10,800 nt of DNA. It comes from an uncultured Porphyromonadaceae bacterium. Lineage in GTDB: Bacteria > Bacteroidota > Bacteroidia > Bacteroidales > Porphyromonadaceae. Below are positions 1-5,771 of the stretch, piece by piece. Made by a program: the position numbers and the translations under genes. Where the stretch lies: positions 1 through 10,800 of the forward strand of contig CAMYAB010000024.1 in assembly GCA_947253625.1 (NCBI GenBank). Direction: 5' to 3'. Within the stretch, counting starts at the first letter, position 1; every line of letters begins with the position of its first letter. The notes beneath the pieces were generated by a model. It was not told where the DNA came from and did not search any database. It was given only the letters and a program-made list of their open reading frames with translations.

Positions 1-114
1 CTATCCAAAACGATGTACTTCAAAGCACTCCGCTCATTTCTAAATCGTTACCTATTCACCCACCGCTAAATGGTAACACTCTATTATCCAATAAGATAGT
101 TCGCTAACGAAAAT
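1..114 (+). repeat. Direct repeat, left copy
   Basis: This segment matches 2033-2146 over 114 bp with no gaps. Bases 1-55 are identical in both copies (55/55), 56-77 match at 16 of 22, and 78-114 at 21 of 37, about 81% overall by hand count. Read from base 1, the frame begins LSKTMYFKALRSF and ends at a TAG (97-99) that is present in both copies. This copy also has an in-frame TAA at 67-69 where the other has CAA. The lack of indels and the shared stop suggest a formerly coding or structured unit. The copy starts at the window edge, so its true left end is not visible. With the other copy it brackets the AT-rich two-gene unit. Confidence 0.9.
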
Positions 115-210
115 ATTGAGTCCGCTATTGTTGTGAAGTTACGCAACTATCTTCCTTCACTCTTACAAGCGGATGCAGGGGGTGACGCATTAGAGATTAT
201 CCTTAATTGA
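100..210 (+). pseudogene. Possible 3' remnant of an unrecognised gene
   Basis: Right after the TAG at 97-99, an open frame of 36 codons runs to TGA at 208-210. Its composition is protein-like: it starts FANENIESAIVVKLRNYLPS and ends in an acidic and hydrophobic stretch, GGDALEIILN. There is no start codon at its left end, so if it was ever coding it is the C-terminal tail of a gene cut off near the repeat. Its first 15 bases overlap the weakly conserved end of the left direct repeat. I do not recognise the family. It could equally be a chance open frame. Confidence 0.25.
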
Positions 211-244
211 TTCTTCAATAGGTGTAATTACTCATAGTTCTACT

Positions 245-1324
245 CTAAACATAGAATAATGACATTGGTATAGACATTCCGCATATTTTAGTCAATTGCC
301 TGATTCCTATATACACCCCAACAGGATTTAATTGAAAAGTTGTTATTTGTTTATTTTTGAAAGCTTCAAATGCAAATTGCCATCGAGCATCCCTCTGAAT
401 ATGATAGGAACGAACCTCATCTTCTGTAAAAGGAATTGCTTTATTTTTTAAGTCTTCAAACAGGGGGATTAACTGGTCTTTATTTGCTTGATTGAATGCT
501 TCTGTTACAGTCTTGGTATTTCCGACATTAAAAGACACATATTGTCCTTCAATAGAAAACAACCCCATTATATATGGTAAATCAGTATGATGAGAACCTA
601 TCATTAGTTGGGGATACTTCTGAAGTATATCATTTAATTCATTTAATGAAATATTATGTCTAAAAAATAAATCATAATAAGAAAGTAGATATTTTTCAAG
701 TGGCTCTACAACGTGAAATGCCGATATTCCATAGCCACATCCGACTTGCTTTAGGTGGGCTATATCCAATGAACTTATATTTTTTAATCTTTCTACTAAC
801 GGAGCCAACTTCAATAACAAATCATCATATTGTTTTTTGTTGTATGGGAATATCAGTTTACTAAAAACCATTATTGCCAATAATGAAACTGTATTGGAAG
901 ATAGTTTGGGTATTATATTTCTAGCCTCATCTATTATAGATTGTTCTGTTGTTCGTTCTTGTACTCTCAACCGTTCTATTAGTAAATCTATAAGATTTTC
1001 GCCTAATTCTTCATTGCCAGATGCGATATGATTTTTAAATGTCTCATTTAATGCCATCTGAATTGCAGGCTCTTTGAAACGATATAATAAATCTTCCTTT
1101 AATGAAGTTATCCGGTCTATTGTTTTTTCCGATATGTCCGATAATCTTTTCTCGGCCTCTACCCTTGCATCCTGAGTATAAACAGCCAACTCTGCTTTTA
1201 CTACATATTTGCAGATTTCCATAGCAGTTTCAGCTGTAATACCATTAAAGTTAATGTCACCTTTTGCTTGTACTATGGTGGATTGATTAACACTCTCTAT
1301 TTTCTGATCATTTCCGAAATTCAT
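245..1324 (-). CDS. LPO_1073/Vpar_1526-like protein, function unknown
   Basis: This 359-residue protein has no signal peptide and no clear membrane span. Residues 11-28 hold a short polar motif with S-T-I-V-Q and G-D-I-N that looks like an oligomerising beta segment. Residues 30-135 are charged and helical; the stretch around IASGNEELGENLIDLLIERL (100-119) and the following IIPKLSSN (137-144) resemble what I remember of the LPO_1073/Vpar_1526 family, whose role is not established. That match is from memory, not a search. The C-terminal half is mixed alpha/beta with no catalytic motif that I recognise. The start codon overlaps the end of the upstream small membrane-protein gene by 17 bp, so the two are very probably one transcript. 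The gene is AT-rich: 25% and 33% G+C in two hand-counted 60-base lines, against 50% in a line of the clc gene. Recent acquisition is likely. A defence-type role is a guess from this context. Confidence 0.7.
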   Translation of the reverse strand: MNFGNDQKIESVNQSTIVQAKGDINFNGITAETAMEICKYVVKAELAVYTQDARVEAEKRLSDISEKTIDRITSLKEDLLYRFKEPAIQMALNETFKNHIASGNEELGENLIDLLIERLRVQERTTEQSIIDEARNIIPKLSSNTVSLLAIMVFSKLIFPYNKKQYDDLLLKLAPLVERLKNISSLDIAHLKQVGCGYGISAFHVVEPLEKYLLSYYDLFFRHNISLNELNDILQKYPQLMIGSHHTDLPYIMGLFSIEGQYVSFNVGNTKTVTEAFNQANKDQLIPLFEDLKNKAIPFTEDEVRSYHIQRDARWQFAFEAFKNKQITTFQLNPVGVYIGIRQLTKICGMSIPMSLFYV

Positions 1325-1502
1325 TGTTATTGCCGTTTACCTGATTTATAGTGCTATTGTGAACATCTTTAATTGTCTGCTTGTTACTTTTTCCTCCTTT
1401 TTTAATCAAGTAAAAAATACCACTAATAACACCTCCAACAATAGCAACAAGAAGAGGAGTTATCCATACTGAGTTGTCTTTCAAAAAATCCATAACCACC
1501 AT
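1308..1502 (-). CDS. Small single-span membrane protein, partner of the downstream gene
   Basis: This 64-residue protein has one hydrophobic segment at about residues 13-33 (WITPLLVAIVGGVISGIFYL), followed by a lysine-rich stretch (KKGGKSNK) that should stay in the cytoplasm. Its polar tail carries V47, S50-T51-I52, Q54, G57 and N60. The same spacing occurs at V12, S15-T16-I17, Q19, G22 and N25 of the next protein. Translation may start at 1502 or at the second Met (1493). The end of the gene overlaps the downstream start by 17 bp. A weak -7 element (TTAATTTG on the minus strand, 1513-1520) lies just upstream. I do not know the family. The small size leaves some doubt, but the shared motif and tight overlap argue that it is real. 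A membrane anchor for the larger protein is the simplest reading. Confidence 0.65.
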   Translation of the reverse strand: MVVMDFLKDNSVWITPLLVAIVGGVISGIFYLIKKGGKSNKQTIKDVHNSTINQVNGNNNEFRK

Positions 1503-1512
1503 TATTGTCTTA

Positions 1513-1520
1513 CAAATTAA
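1513..1520 (-). promoter_or_regulatory. Weak candidate -7 element for the small membrane-protein operon
   Basis: The minus strand reads TTAATTTG, seven of eight matches to the Bacteroidetes -7 consensus TAnnTTTG, about 10 bases before the ATG at 1502. No convincing -33 TTTG is seen at the usual distance, and the leader would be very short. Confidence 0.25.
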
Positions 1521-1545
1521 GATGCAAGTAGTGTGCCAGAATTAA

Positions 1546-1895
1546 AGAGGTGACATTTTGGCAGAATTTCTATTCTATAAAACTATTGTAGATTGGGACA
1601 AAGTGGCTTTTCCAGCTTCTACCAGCTTTTGAATATCCGTCTGATGCTCCGAAAATGGATTTTTCTGACGACAGAATGGCGGAGATGTATCGCACGGAAA
1701 CTCCCCAGCGAGGCACGACAAAAAGCCTATTCGGGATTATACAAGAGAGAGTTTACGGAAGAGGACAGCAAAATCCGTATTATCAAAGACGAGAAGAAGC
1801 GATCGCTTTTGACCATCAACGGACTCCCCATTGCCGATGGGTGCGAGCAGAAATGGAAACAGCTTATCAACCGTAAATGCTTACATCGGCTGTAA
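1546..1895 (+). pseudogene. Frame-disrupted gene fragment, family not recognised
   Basis: Three successive reading frames join into one protein-like sequence. The first (from about 1546) includes YKTIVDWDKVAFPASTSF and stops at TGA 1630-1632. Removing one T from the TTTT at 1627-1630 continues it as EYPSDAPKMDFSDDRMAEMY in the second frame. Removing one A from the AAA near 1698-1700 continues it into the third frame as LPSEARQKAYSGLYKREFTE, then a charged stretch, LLTINGLPIAD, and a stop at 1893-1895. Both breaks are single extra bases in short homopolymers, so the cause could be gene decay or base-calling error. There is no good start codon at the left end, so the N-terminus is missing as well. 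I do not recognise the product. It is less AT-rich than the neighbouring two-gene unit. Confidence 0.45.
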
Positions 1896-1968
1896 AACCG
1901 AAAATCCTCTTTCTCTTTTCATCGTTGAATTTCAGCCCCGACAATACTTTTCAAGAAGAAAATCACAC

Positions 1969-2029
1969 AAGAACGCTCACTTTCACTCGCAAATATGTAC
2001 CTTTGCAGGTAGTAAAAGTGAGCGTTCTT
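1969..2029. repeat. 15-bp perfect inverted repeat with nested inner hairpin
   Basis: The left arm AAGAACGCTCACTTT (1969-1983) is the exact reverse complement of 2015-2029, with a 31-base loop. Inside the loop, GCAAA (1989-1993) pairs with TTTGC (2002-2006). The right arm ends three bases before the right direct repeat begins at 2033. It has no T-run like a terminator. It could be the end of a small mobile element, a binding site, or a structured RNA. Confidence 0.7.
1998..2005 (+). promoter_or_regulatory. Possible Bacteroidetes -7 element in the hairpin loop
   Basis: TACCTTTG matches the consensus TAnnTTTG exactly and would direct transcription to the right, into the direct repeat. No TTTG -33 element is visible 19-21 bases upstream, so activity is uncertain. 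Confidence 0.3.
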
Positions 2030-2032
2030 TGG

Positions 2033-2146
2033 CTATCCAAAACGATGTACTTCAAAGCACTCCGCTCATTTCTAAATCGTTACCTATCCACATCGCGCCA
2101 AATGGTAACCTCTTACTTCTCAGCTAGATAGTCTGCGACCAAAAAT
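2033..2146 (+). repeat. Direct repeat, right copy
   Basis: This is the second copy of the 114-bp repeat at 1-114, starting three bases after the inverted repeat at 1969-2029. Here the frame from 2033 is open to the shared TAG at 2129-2131 (LSKTMYFKALRSF to SYFSAR). It joins an upstream open frame from 1877, giving a possible 84-residue product. I do not call that product a gene: it has no recognisable domain, and the frame crosses the hairpin. Confidence 0.9.
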
Positions 2147-2161
2147 TACTGTGGTTTGTTC

Positions 2162-2200
2162 AAATCACATAGTGATTTTGAGTTTTCCGACTGGGGAAAA
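2162..2200. repeat. Two adjacent small inverted repeats upstream of the tsaC promoter
   Basis: AAATCAC (2162-2168) and GTGATTT (2172-2178) form a perfect 7-bp dyad with a 3-bp spacer. It is followed directly by TTTTCC (2183-2188) and GGAAAA (2195-2200) around a 6-base loop. The first has the size of a dimeric repressor operator. Neither is followed by a T-run, so they are not convincing terminators. They lie 26-64 bases upstream of the -33 element at 2226. Confidence 0.35.
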
Positions 2201-2225
2201 TAGTTTGTGAGTACATAGAGATAAC

Positions 2226-2258
2226 TTTGTAACCTTTGGTGAAATGTTGTTATCTTTG
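2226..2258 (+). promoter_or_regulatory. Bacteroidetes-type promoter of the tsaC-clc-fmt operon
   Basis: TTTG (2226-2229) and TATCTTTG (2251-2258) are 21 bases apart, which fits the Bacteroidetes primary-sigma consensus TTTG-N(19-21)-TAnnTTTG. A second TAnnTTTG match (TAACTTTG, 2222-2229) overlaps the -33 box. Transcription would start a few bases after 2258, leaving a leader of roughly 90 bases before tsaC. Confidence 0.6.
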
Positions 2259-2266
2259 AGCCCTGT

Positions 2267-2324
2267 GAGAGGATAAACCTAGGGTGAAGGCCGGTGGTTA
2301 TTTTTCCCCACCCCAGCCCCTCTC
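2267..2324 (+). other. Possible structured leader RNA before tsaC
   Basis: GAGAGG (2267-2272) can pair with CCTCTC (2319-2324), enclosing GGTGG (2293-2297) paired with CCACC (2308-2312) around a T-rich loop. The region between the promoter and the start codon is otherwise featureless. I recognise no known riboswitch or leader family. Confidence 0.25.
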
Positions 2325-2355
2325 TTTTCCGGATGATTATATATACGTGTGATGT

Positions 2356-2952
2356 ATGAGAAATAATGGCACGACTGAGGCTCCGAGATATGACCTCGAG
2401 GATCTAAATGAAGCTCTCCGCACCCTCAAGGCCGGAGGGCTAATCCTATACCCAACGGATACGATATGGGGGATTGGGTGCGATGCGACCAATGAAGATG
2501 CGGTACGCCGTGTCTTTGAGCTAAAAAAACGAGATGACGCCAAGGCGCTCATCAGTATCGTCCAGACGAATGCAATACTTCCCCTCCTCATGGATGAGGT
2601 GCCGCGTGTAGCCTATGACCTGATCGATGCCGCACTTCAGCCCCTGACGATCATTTACCCCAATGTACATGGGCTGGCGCACAATCTTTTGGCCGAGGAT
2701 GGCAGTGCCGGGATACGTGTCGTGGATGAGTTGTTTTGCAACAAGTTGTGTGAGCGTTTTCGGAAGCCTATTGTCAGCACCAGTGCCAACATCTCCGGAG
2801 AGCCGTCTCCGGCAAGCTTTTCGGCCATCAGTGATGAGGTAAAGGCCGGAGTGGACTATATCGTCCGATATAGGCAAAAGGAGCGAACCCCGCATGTGGC
2901 GTCCAATATCATCAAGCTGGAGGTGGATGGCGCATTCAAGATTATCCGATGA
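2356..2952 (+). CDS. tsaC: L-threonylcarbamoyladenylate synthase (YrdC/Sua5 family)
   Basis: The enzyme makes threonylcarbamoyl-AMP from threonine, bicarbonate and ATP. This is the first step of the t6A37 modification of ANN-decoding tRNAs, and it takes place in the cytoplasm. The 198 residues cover a single YrdC fold with no C-terminal Sua5 domain, so it is the short form. Visible hallmarks are YPTDTIWGIGCDATNEDAV (32-50), the KKRDDAK substrate loop (57-63), PLTIIYP (96-102) and the STSANISG motif (141-148). The ATG at 2356 leaves about 15 residues before the first strand, a normal spacing. It is the first gene of the operon, and its TGA shares the ATGA at 2949-2952 with the next gene, which suggests translational coupling. 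Confidence 0.92.
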   Translation: MRNNGTTEAPRYDLEDLNEALRTLKAGGLILYPTDTIWGIGCDATNEDAVRRVFELKKRDDAKALISIVQTNAILPLLMDEVPRVAYDLIDAALQPLTIIYPNVHGLAHNLLAEDGSAGIRVVDELFCNKLCERFRKPIVSTSANISGEPSPASFSAISDEVKAGVDYIVRYRQKERTPHVASNIIKLEVDGAFKIIR

Positions 2953-4751
2953 AACATCAAAAGCCGACTAGCAATGCGGTACTGAAGTTCCTGCGCTGGC
3001 GCGAGGAGCGTATCCCCGAGCGGGTCTTGGTCGTGGGGCTGGCGTTTCTGACCGGGATAGCCTGCTCAATAGCCGCAGCGACACTCAAGGGGACCATACA
3101 CCTGATACAGAATGCGGTGATGAGTGCCAATGGGTTGGCTCAGTTCAACTACAGTTACCTCATCACCCCGGTACTGGGAATCTTTTTGTCCGGGTTGTTT
3201 GTCCGCTACATCGTCAAGGATGACATCGGACACGGTATCTCCAAGATCCTTTTCGCAGTCAGTCAGAGAAAGAGCCGGATCAAGGTCCACAACACTTGGA
3301 CTTCTCTTGTGGCTTCCTCAGTCACTATCGGCTTGGGGGGATCGGTGGGGGCTGAGGCTCCAATCGTCTTGACCGGCTCGGCGATTGGCAGCAATATTGG
3401 TAAGTTTTTTAGGCTAGAGCATGGGAATCTGATGCTCTTGGTGGGCTGCGGGGCCGCCGGAGCGGTGGCGGGGATATTCAAGGCTCCTATTACGGGCTTG
3501 GTCTTTGTGATCGAGGTCCTCATGATGGATCTGACCCTCAACTCTGTCATGCCGTTGCTGGTGGCATCGGTTACGGCTGCGACCATGAGCTATTTCTTTT
3601 TTGGGATGGAGGCAATGTTTCCCTACGTTGCTGAGAATCCGTTTACTCTGGAGCGGATACCGATGGTCTTCTTTTTGGGCATCAGCTGTGGCTTGGTGGC
3701 CATTTATTTTGTCAAGATGACCGTGGGGCTGGAGGGTCTGCTCAAAAAAATCGGGCGGTGGCGTAGGTTTGGACTATGTGCCGTTGTTTTGAGTGCGCTG
3801 ATCTTTCTTTTTCCCCCTTTGTATGGTGAGGGATACACAACGATACTGGACTTGATCACAGCGCAGACGGGGAAGGTGATGAGTGGTTCGCCGTTCGAAC
3901 TATTGCGCAACTCCGGCTTTTTTATCCTGCCCATTTTTTTGCTTTTGGTGATTTTTACCAAGGTCGTTGCGACTGTTGCCACCAATGCCGGAGGGGGTAG
4001 TGGTGGCGTTTTCGCACCTAGCCTTTTCGTGGGCGCTTTGGTGGGCTTTGTCTTTAGTTACTTGATGAATCGGTTTGGGGTGGGGCCATTTTTACCTTCA
4101 GAGAACTTTACTCTGATGGGGATGGCCGGACTAATGGCTGGAGTGATGCATGCTCCCCTGACCGGTACTTTTTTGATCGCAGAGCTCTCCGGAGGCTACA
4201 ACCTCTTTTTGCCACTATTGGTTGTGTCGGTCACTAGCTACGGTGTGTCTCGCCTGTTTTTGGATCACAATATCTATGCGCTGAGGTTGGCCGAGGAGGG
4301 CATGCTCGTGACGCACCAAAAGGATCAGGCTGTGCTCACCCTGATGGGCGTGGATCAAGTCCTAGAGGATGATTTTAGCCCTCTGGCACCGGACATGACT
4401 CTGGGAGATGCCGTGCGTATCTTCTCCAGCAGCAAAAGCACGCGGAATATCATGCCGGTACTACAGGACGATGGGCACATGGTGGGTATGATCCTCCTTG
4501 ATAATATCCGCAATATTATGTTTCGGCCGGAGCTGTATGATCGGATGCAGGTGAGCAAGATCATGGTCGTCCCAAGCACCAGGATATTGACCACCATGAG
4601 TATGGACGAGGTGATGCATGCATTTGAGGACTCCAAGATGTGGAACCTCCCGGTCGAAACACCGGAGGGGAAGTATGTGGGGTTTGTGAGCAAGTCCAAG
4701 ATATTCAATACGTACCGAGAGATTCTGAATGAAAACTTTGGGGGAGACTGA
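2949..4751 (+). CDS. ClC family chloride channel/antiporter with C-terminal CBS pair
   Basis: This 600-residue inner-membrane protein is probably a dimer with one anion pathway per subunit. Many hydrophobic helices span about residues 25-440. The three anion-binding signatures are present: GHGIS (94-98), GAEAP (134-138, with E136 as the external gating glutamate) and GVFAP (353-357). Y443 in the HNIYAL segment matches the inner-gate tyrosine. Two CBS domains follow (about 474-532 and 535-592) and may bind adenine nucleotides. At the position of the internal proton-transfer glutamate of E. coli ClcA (E203) the sequence VFVIEVLMMD appears to place V190. That leaves open whether it is a channel or an H+/Cl- exchanger. 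It starts within the tsaC stop codon (ATGA overlap) and ends 6 bases before fmt. Confidence 0.93.
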   Translation: MKHQKPTSNAVLKFLRWREERIPERVLVVGLAFLTGIACSIAAATLKGTIHLIQNAVMSANGLAQFNYSYLITPVLGIFLSGLFVRYIVKDDIGHGISKILFAVSQRKSRIKVHNTWTSLVASSVTIGLGGSVGAEAPIVLTGSAIGSNIGKFFRLEHGNLMLLVGCGAAGAVAGIFKAPITGLVFVIEVLMMDLTLNSVMPLLVASVTAATMSYFFFGMEAMFPYVAENPFTLERIPMVFFLGISCGLVAIYFVKMTVGLEGLLKKIGRWRRFGLCAVVLSALIFLFPPLYGEGYTTILDLITAQTGKVMSGSPFELLRNSGFFILPIFLLLVIFTKVVATVATNAGGGSGGVFAPSLFVGALVGFVFSYLMNRFGVGPFLPSENFTLMGMAGLMAGVMHAPLTGTFLIAELSGGYNLFLPLLVVSVTSYGVSRLFLDHNIYALRLAEEGMLVTHQKDQAVLTLMGVDQVLEDDFSPLAPDMTLGDAVRIFSSSKSTRNIMPVLQDDGHMVGMILLDNIRNIMFRPELYDRMQVSKIMVVPSTRILTTMSMDEVMHAFEDSKMWNLPVETPEGKYVGFVSKSKIFNTYREILNENFGGD

Positions 4752-4757
4752 GAGCCT

Positions 4758-5741
4758 ATGGAAATGAAGGAAAATATGAGGATCGTCTTTTTTGGCACAC
4801 CCGACTTTGCCGCAACATCGCTAAGACAACTGGTGTCCAACGGGTATCAGGTCGTAGGAGTAGTGACAGCCCCGGATCGGCCGTCGGGGCGTGGATACAG
4901 ACTGCAACCATCGGCAGTGAAGGAGATGGCCCAAAAAATACTCCCCAATGTGCCTATCCTGCAACCAGAAAAGCTCCGTGACCCAGGCTTTTTGTCGTCG
5001 TTGAAAGAACTTGGTGGAGACCTCTTTGTCGTCGTTGCCTTCCGGATGTTGCCCATGGAGGTATGGGCTATGCCACCCCGAGGAACATTCAACCTCCATG
5101 CGTCACTTTTGCCCAAATATCGTGGAGCGGCACCTATACAGCATGCTATCCTAAATGGTGAAAAGAAGACAGGGGTGACGACCTTTTTTTTGGACGAACA
5201 GATAGATACGGGACGAATCATACTCCAGGAGGAAGTACCTATCTCCGAGGATGATGATGGCGGAAGTTTGCACGACAAACTTATGGAGGTTGGCGCCAAT
5301 CTTGTGTGCAAAACGATTGATAAGATAGCGGAGGCTAAACCTGATGAGCGACTCGGAACCTGCCAAAGTACACTCGTCAATGACAGTGATTTGCCCCTCC
5401 CCTGTGCTCCAAAGATTTTCAAGGAGGATCGGGCGTTGTCTTTTAGGGAACAGGATGCTGAGCAGATCTTACTTCGTGTGCGCGCTATGAGCCCATATCC
5501 TACTGCATTTGCAACATTGAATGATGGAAAAAAAACAGAGATAAAGGTCTACAAAGCAGAGGTCGTGCCGGATGTGGTAGGCCTAAAGCCGGGGGAGCTC
5601 CTAGTCACTCCGGCGCGAGAGCTTATCGTACAGACAAAGCGTCTGGCCCTTCGTCTGCTTGTCCTCCAACCTCCCTCCAAACGAATAATGAGAGCGGAGG
5701 ATTATCTCCTTGGAAATGAGATTTCCGGATCCTTTTTGTAG
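4758..5741 (+). CDS. fmt: Methionyl-tRNA formyltransferase
   Basis: The enzyme transfers a formyl group from 10-formyl-tetrahydrofolate to initiator Met-tRNA in the cytoplasm. The N-terminal Rossmann domain begins RIVFFGTPDFA. The formyl-transferase signature is clear: FNLHASLLPKYRGAAPIQ (111-128) with N112 and H114, and D150 in DEQIDTGRI completes the catalytic set. The C-terminal tRNA-binding domain starts near residue 215 (PKIFKEDRALSF). The length, 327, is slightly above the usual ~315-325. The start is ambiguous: ATG 4758 adds six residues, while ATG 4776 gives the family-typical MRIVFFGTP start and has AAGGA 4 bases upstream, so 4776 may be the true start. The gene lies 6 bases after clc, in the same operon. 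No terminator is visible in the 30 bases before the next gene. Confidence 0.95.
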   Translation: MEMKENMRIVFFGTPDFAATSLRQLVSNGYQVVGVVTAPDRPSGRGYRLQPSAVKEMAQKILPNVPILQPEKLRDPGFLSSLKELGGDLFVVVAFRMLPMEVWAMPPRGTFNLHASLLPKYRGAAPIQHAILNGEKKTGVTTFFLDEQIDTGRIILQEEVPISEDDDGGSLHDKLMEVGANLVCKTIDKIAEAKPDERLGTCQSTLVNDSDLPLPCAPKIFKEDRALSFREQDAEQILLRVRAMSPYPTAFATLNDGKKTEIKVYKAEVVPDVVGLKPGELLVTPARELIVQTKRLALRLLVLQPPSKRIMRAEDYLLGNEISGSFL

Positions 5742-5771
5742 CATAGGTCTTTTAGCTCACGAAATACGAGT

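Noticed and set aside
245..1502. Toxin-antitoxin pair
   Set aside because: The small protein is a single-span membrane protein with a polar tail and the large one lacks any recognised toxin fold; the shared motif points to assembly rather than a classical pair.
1877..2131. 84-residue open frame running through the hairpin and right direct repeat
   Set aside because: No domain or good start context; the left repeat copy has an in-frame stop and many amino-acid changes, so it does not look like a gene under selection.
2183..2200. Rho-independent terminator
   Set aside because: The stem is only 6 bp, AT-rich and not followed by a T-run on either strand.
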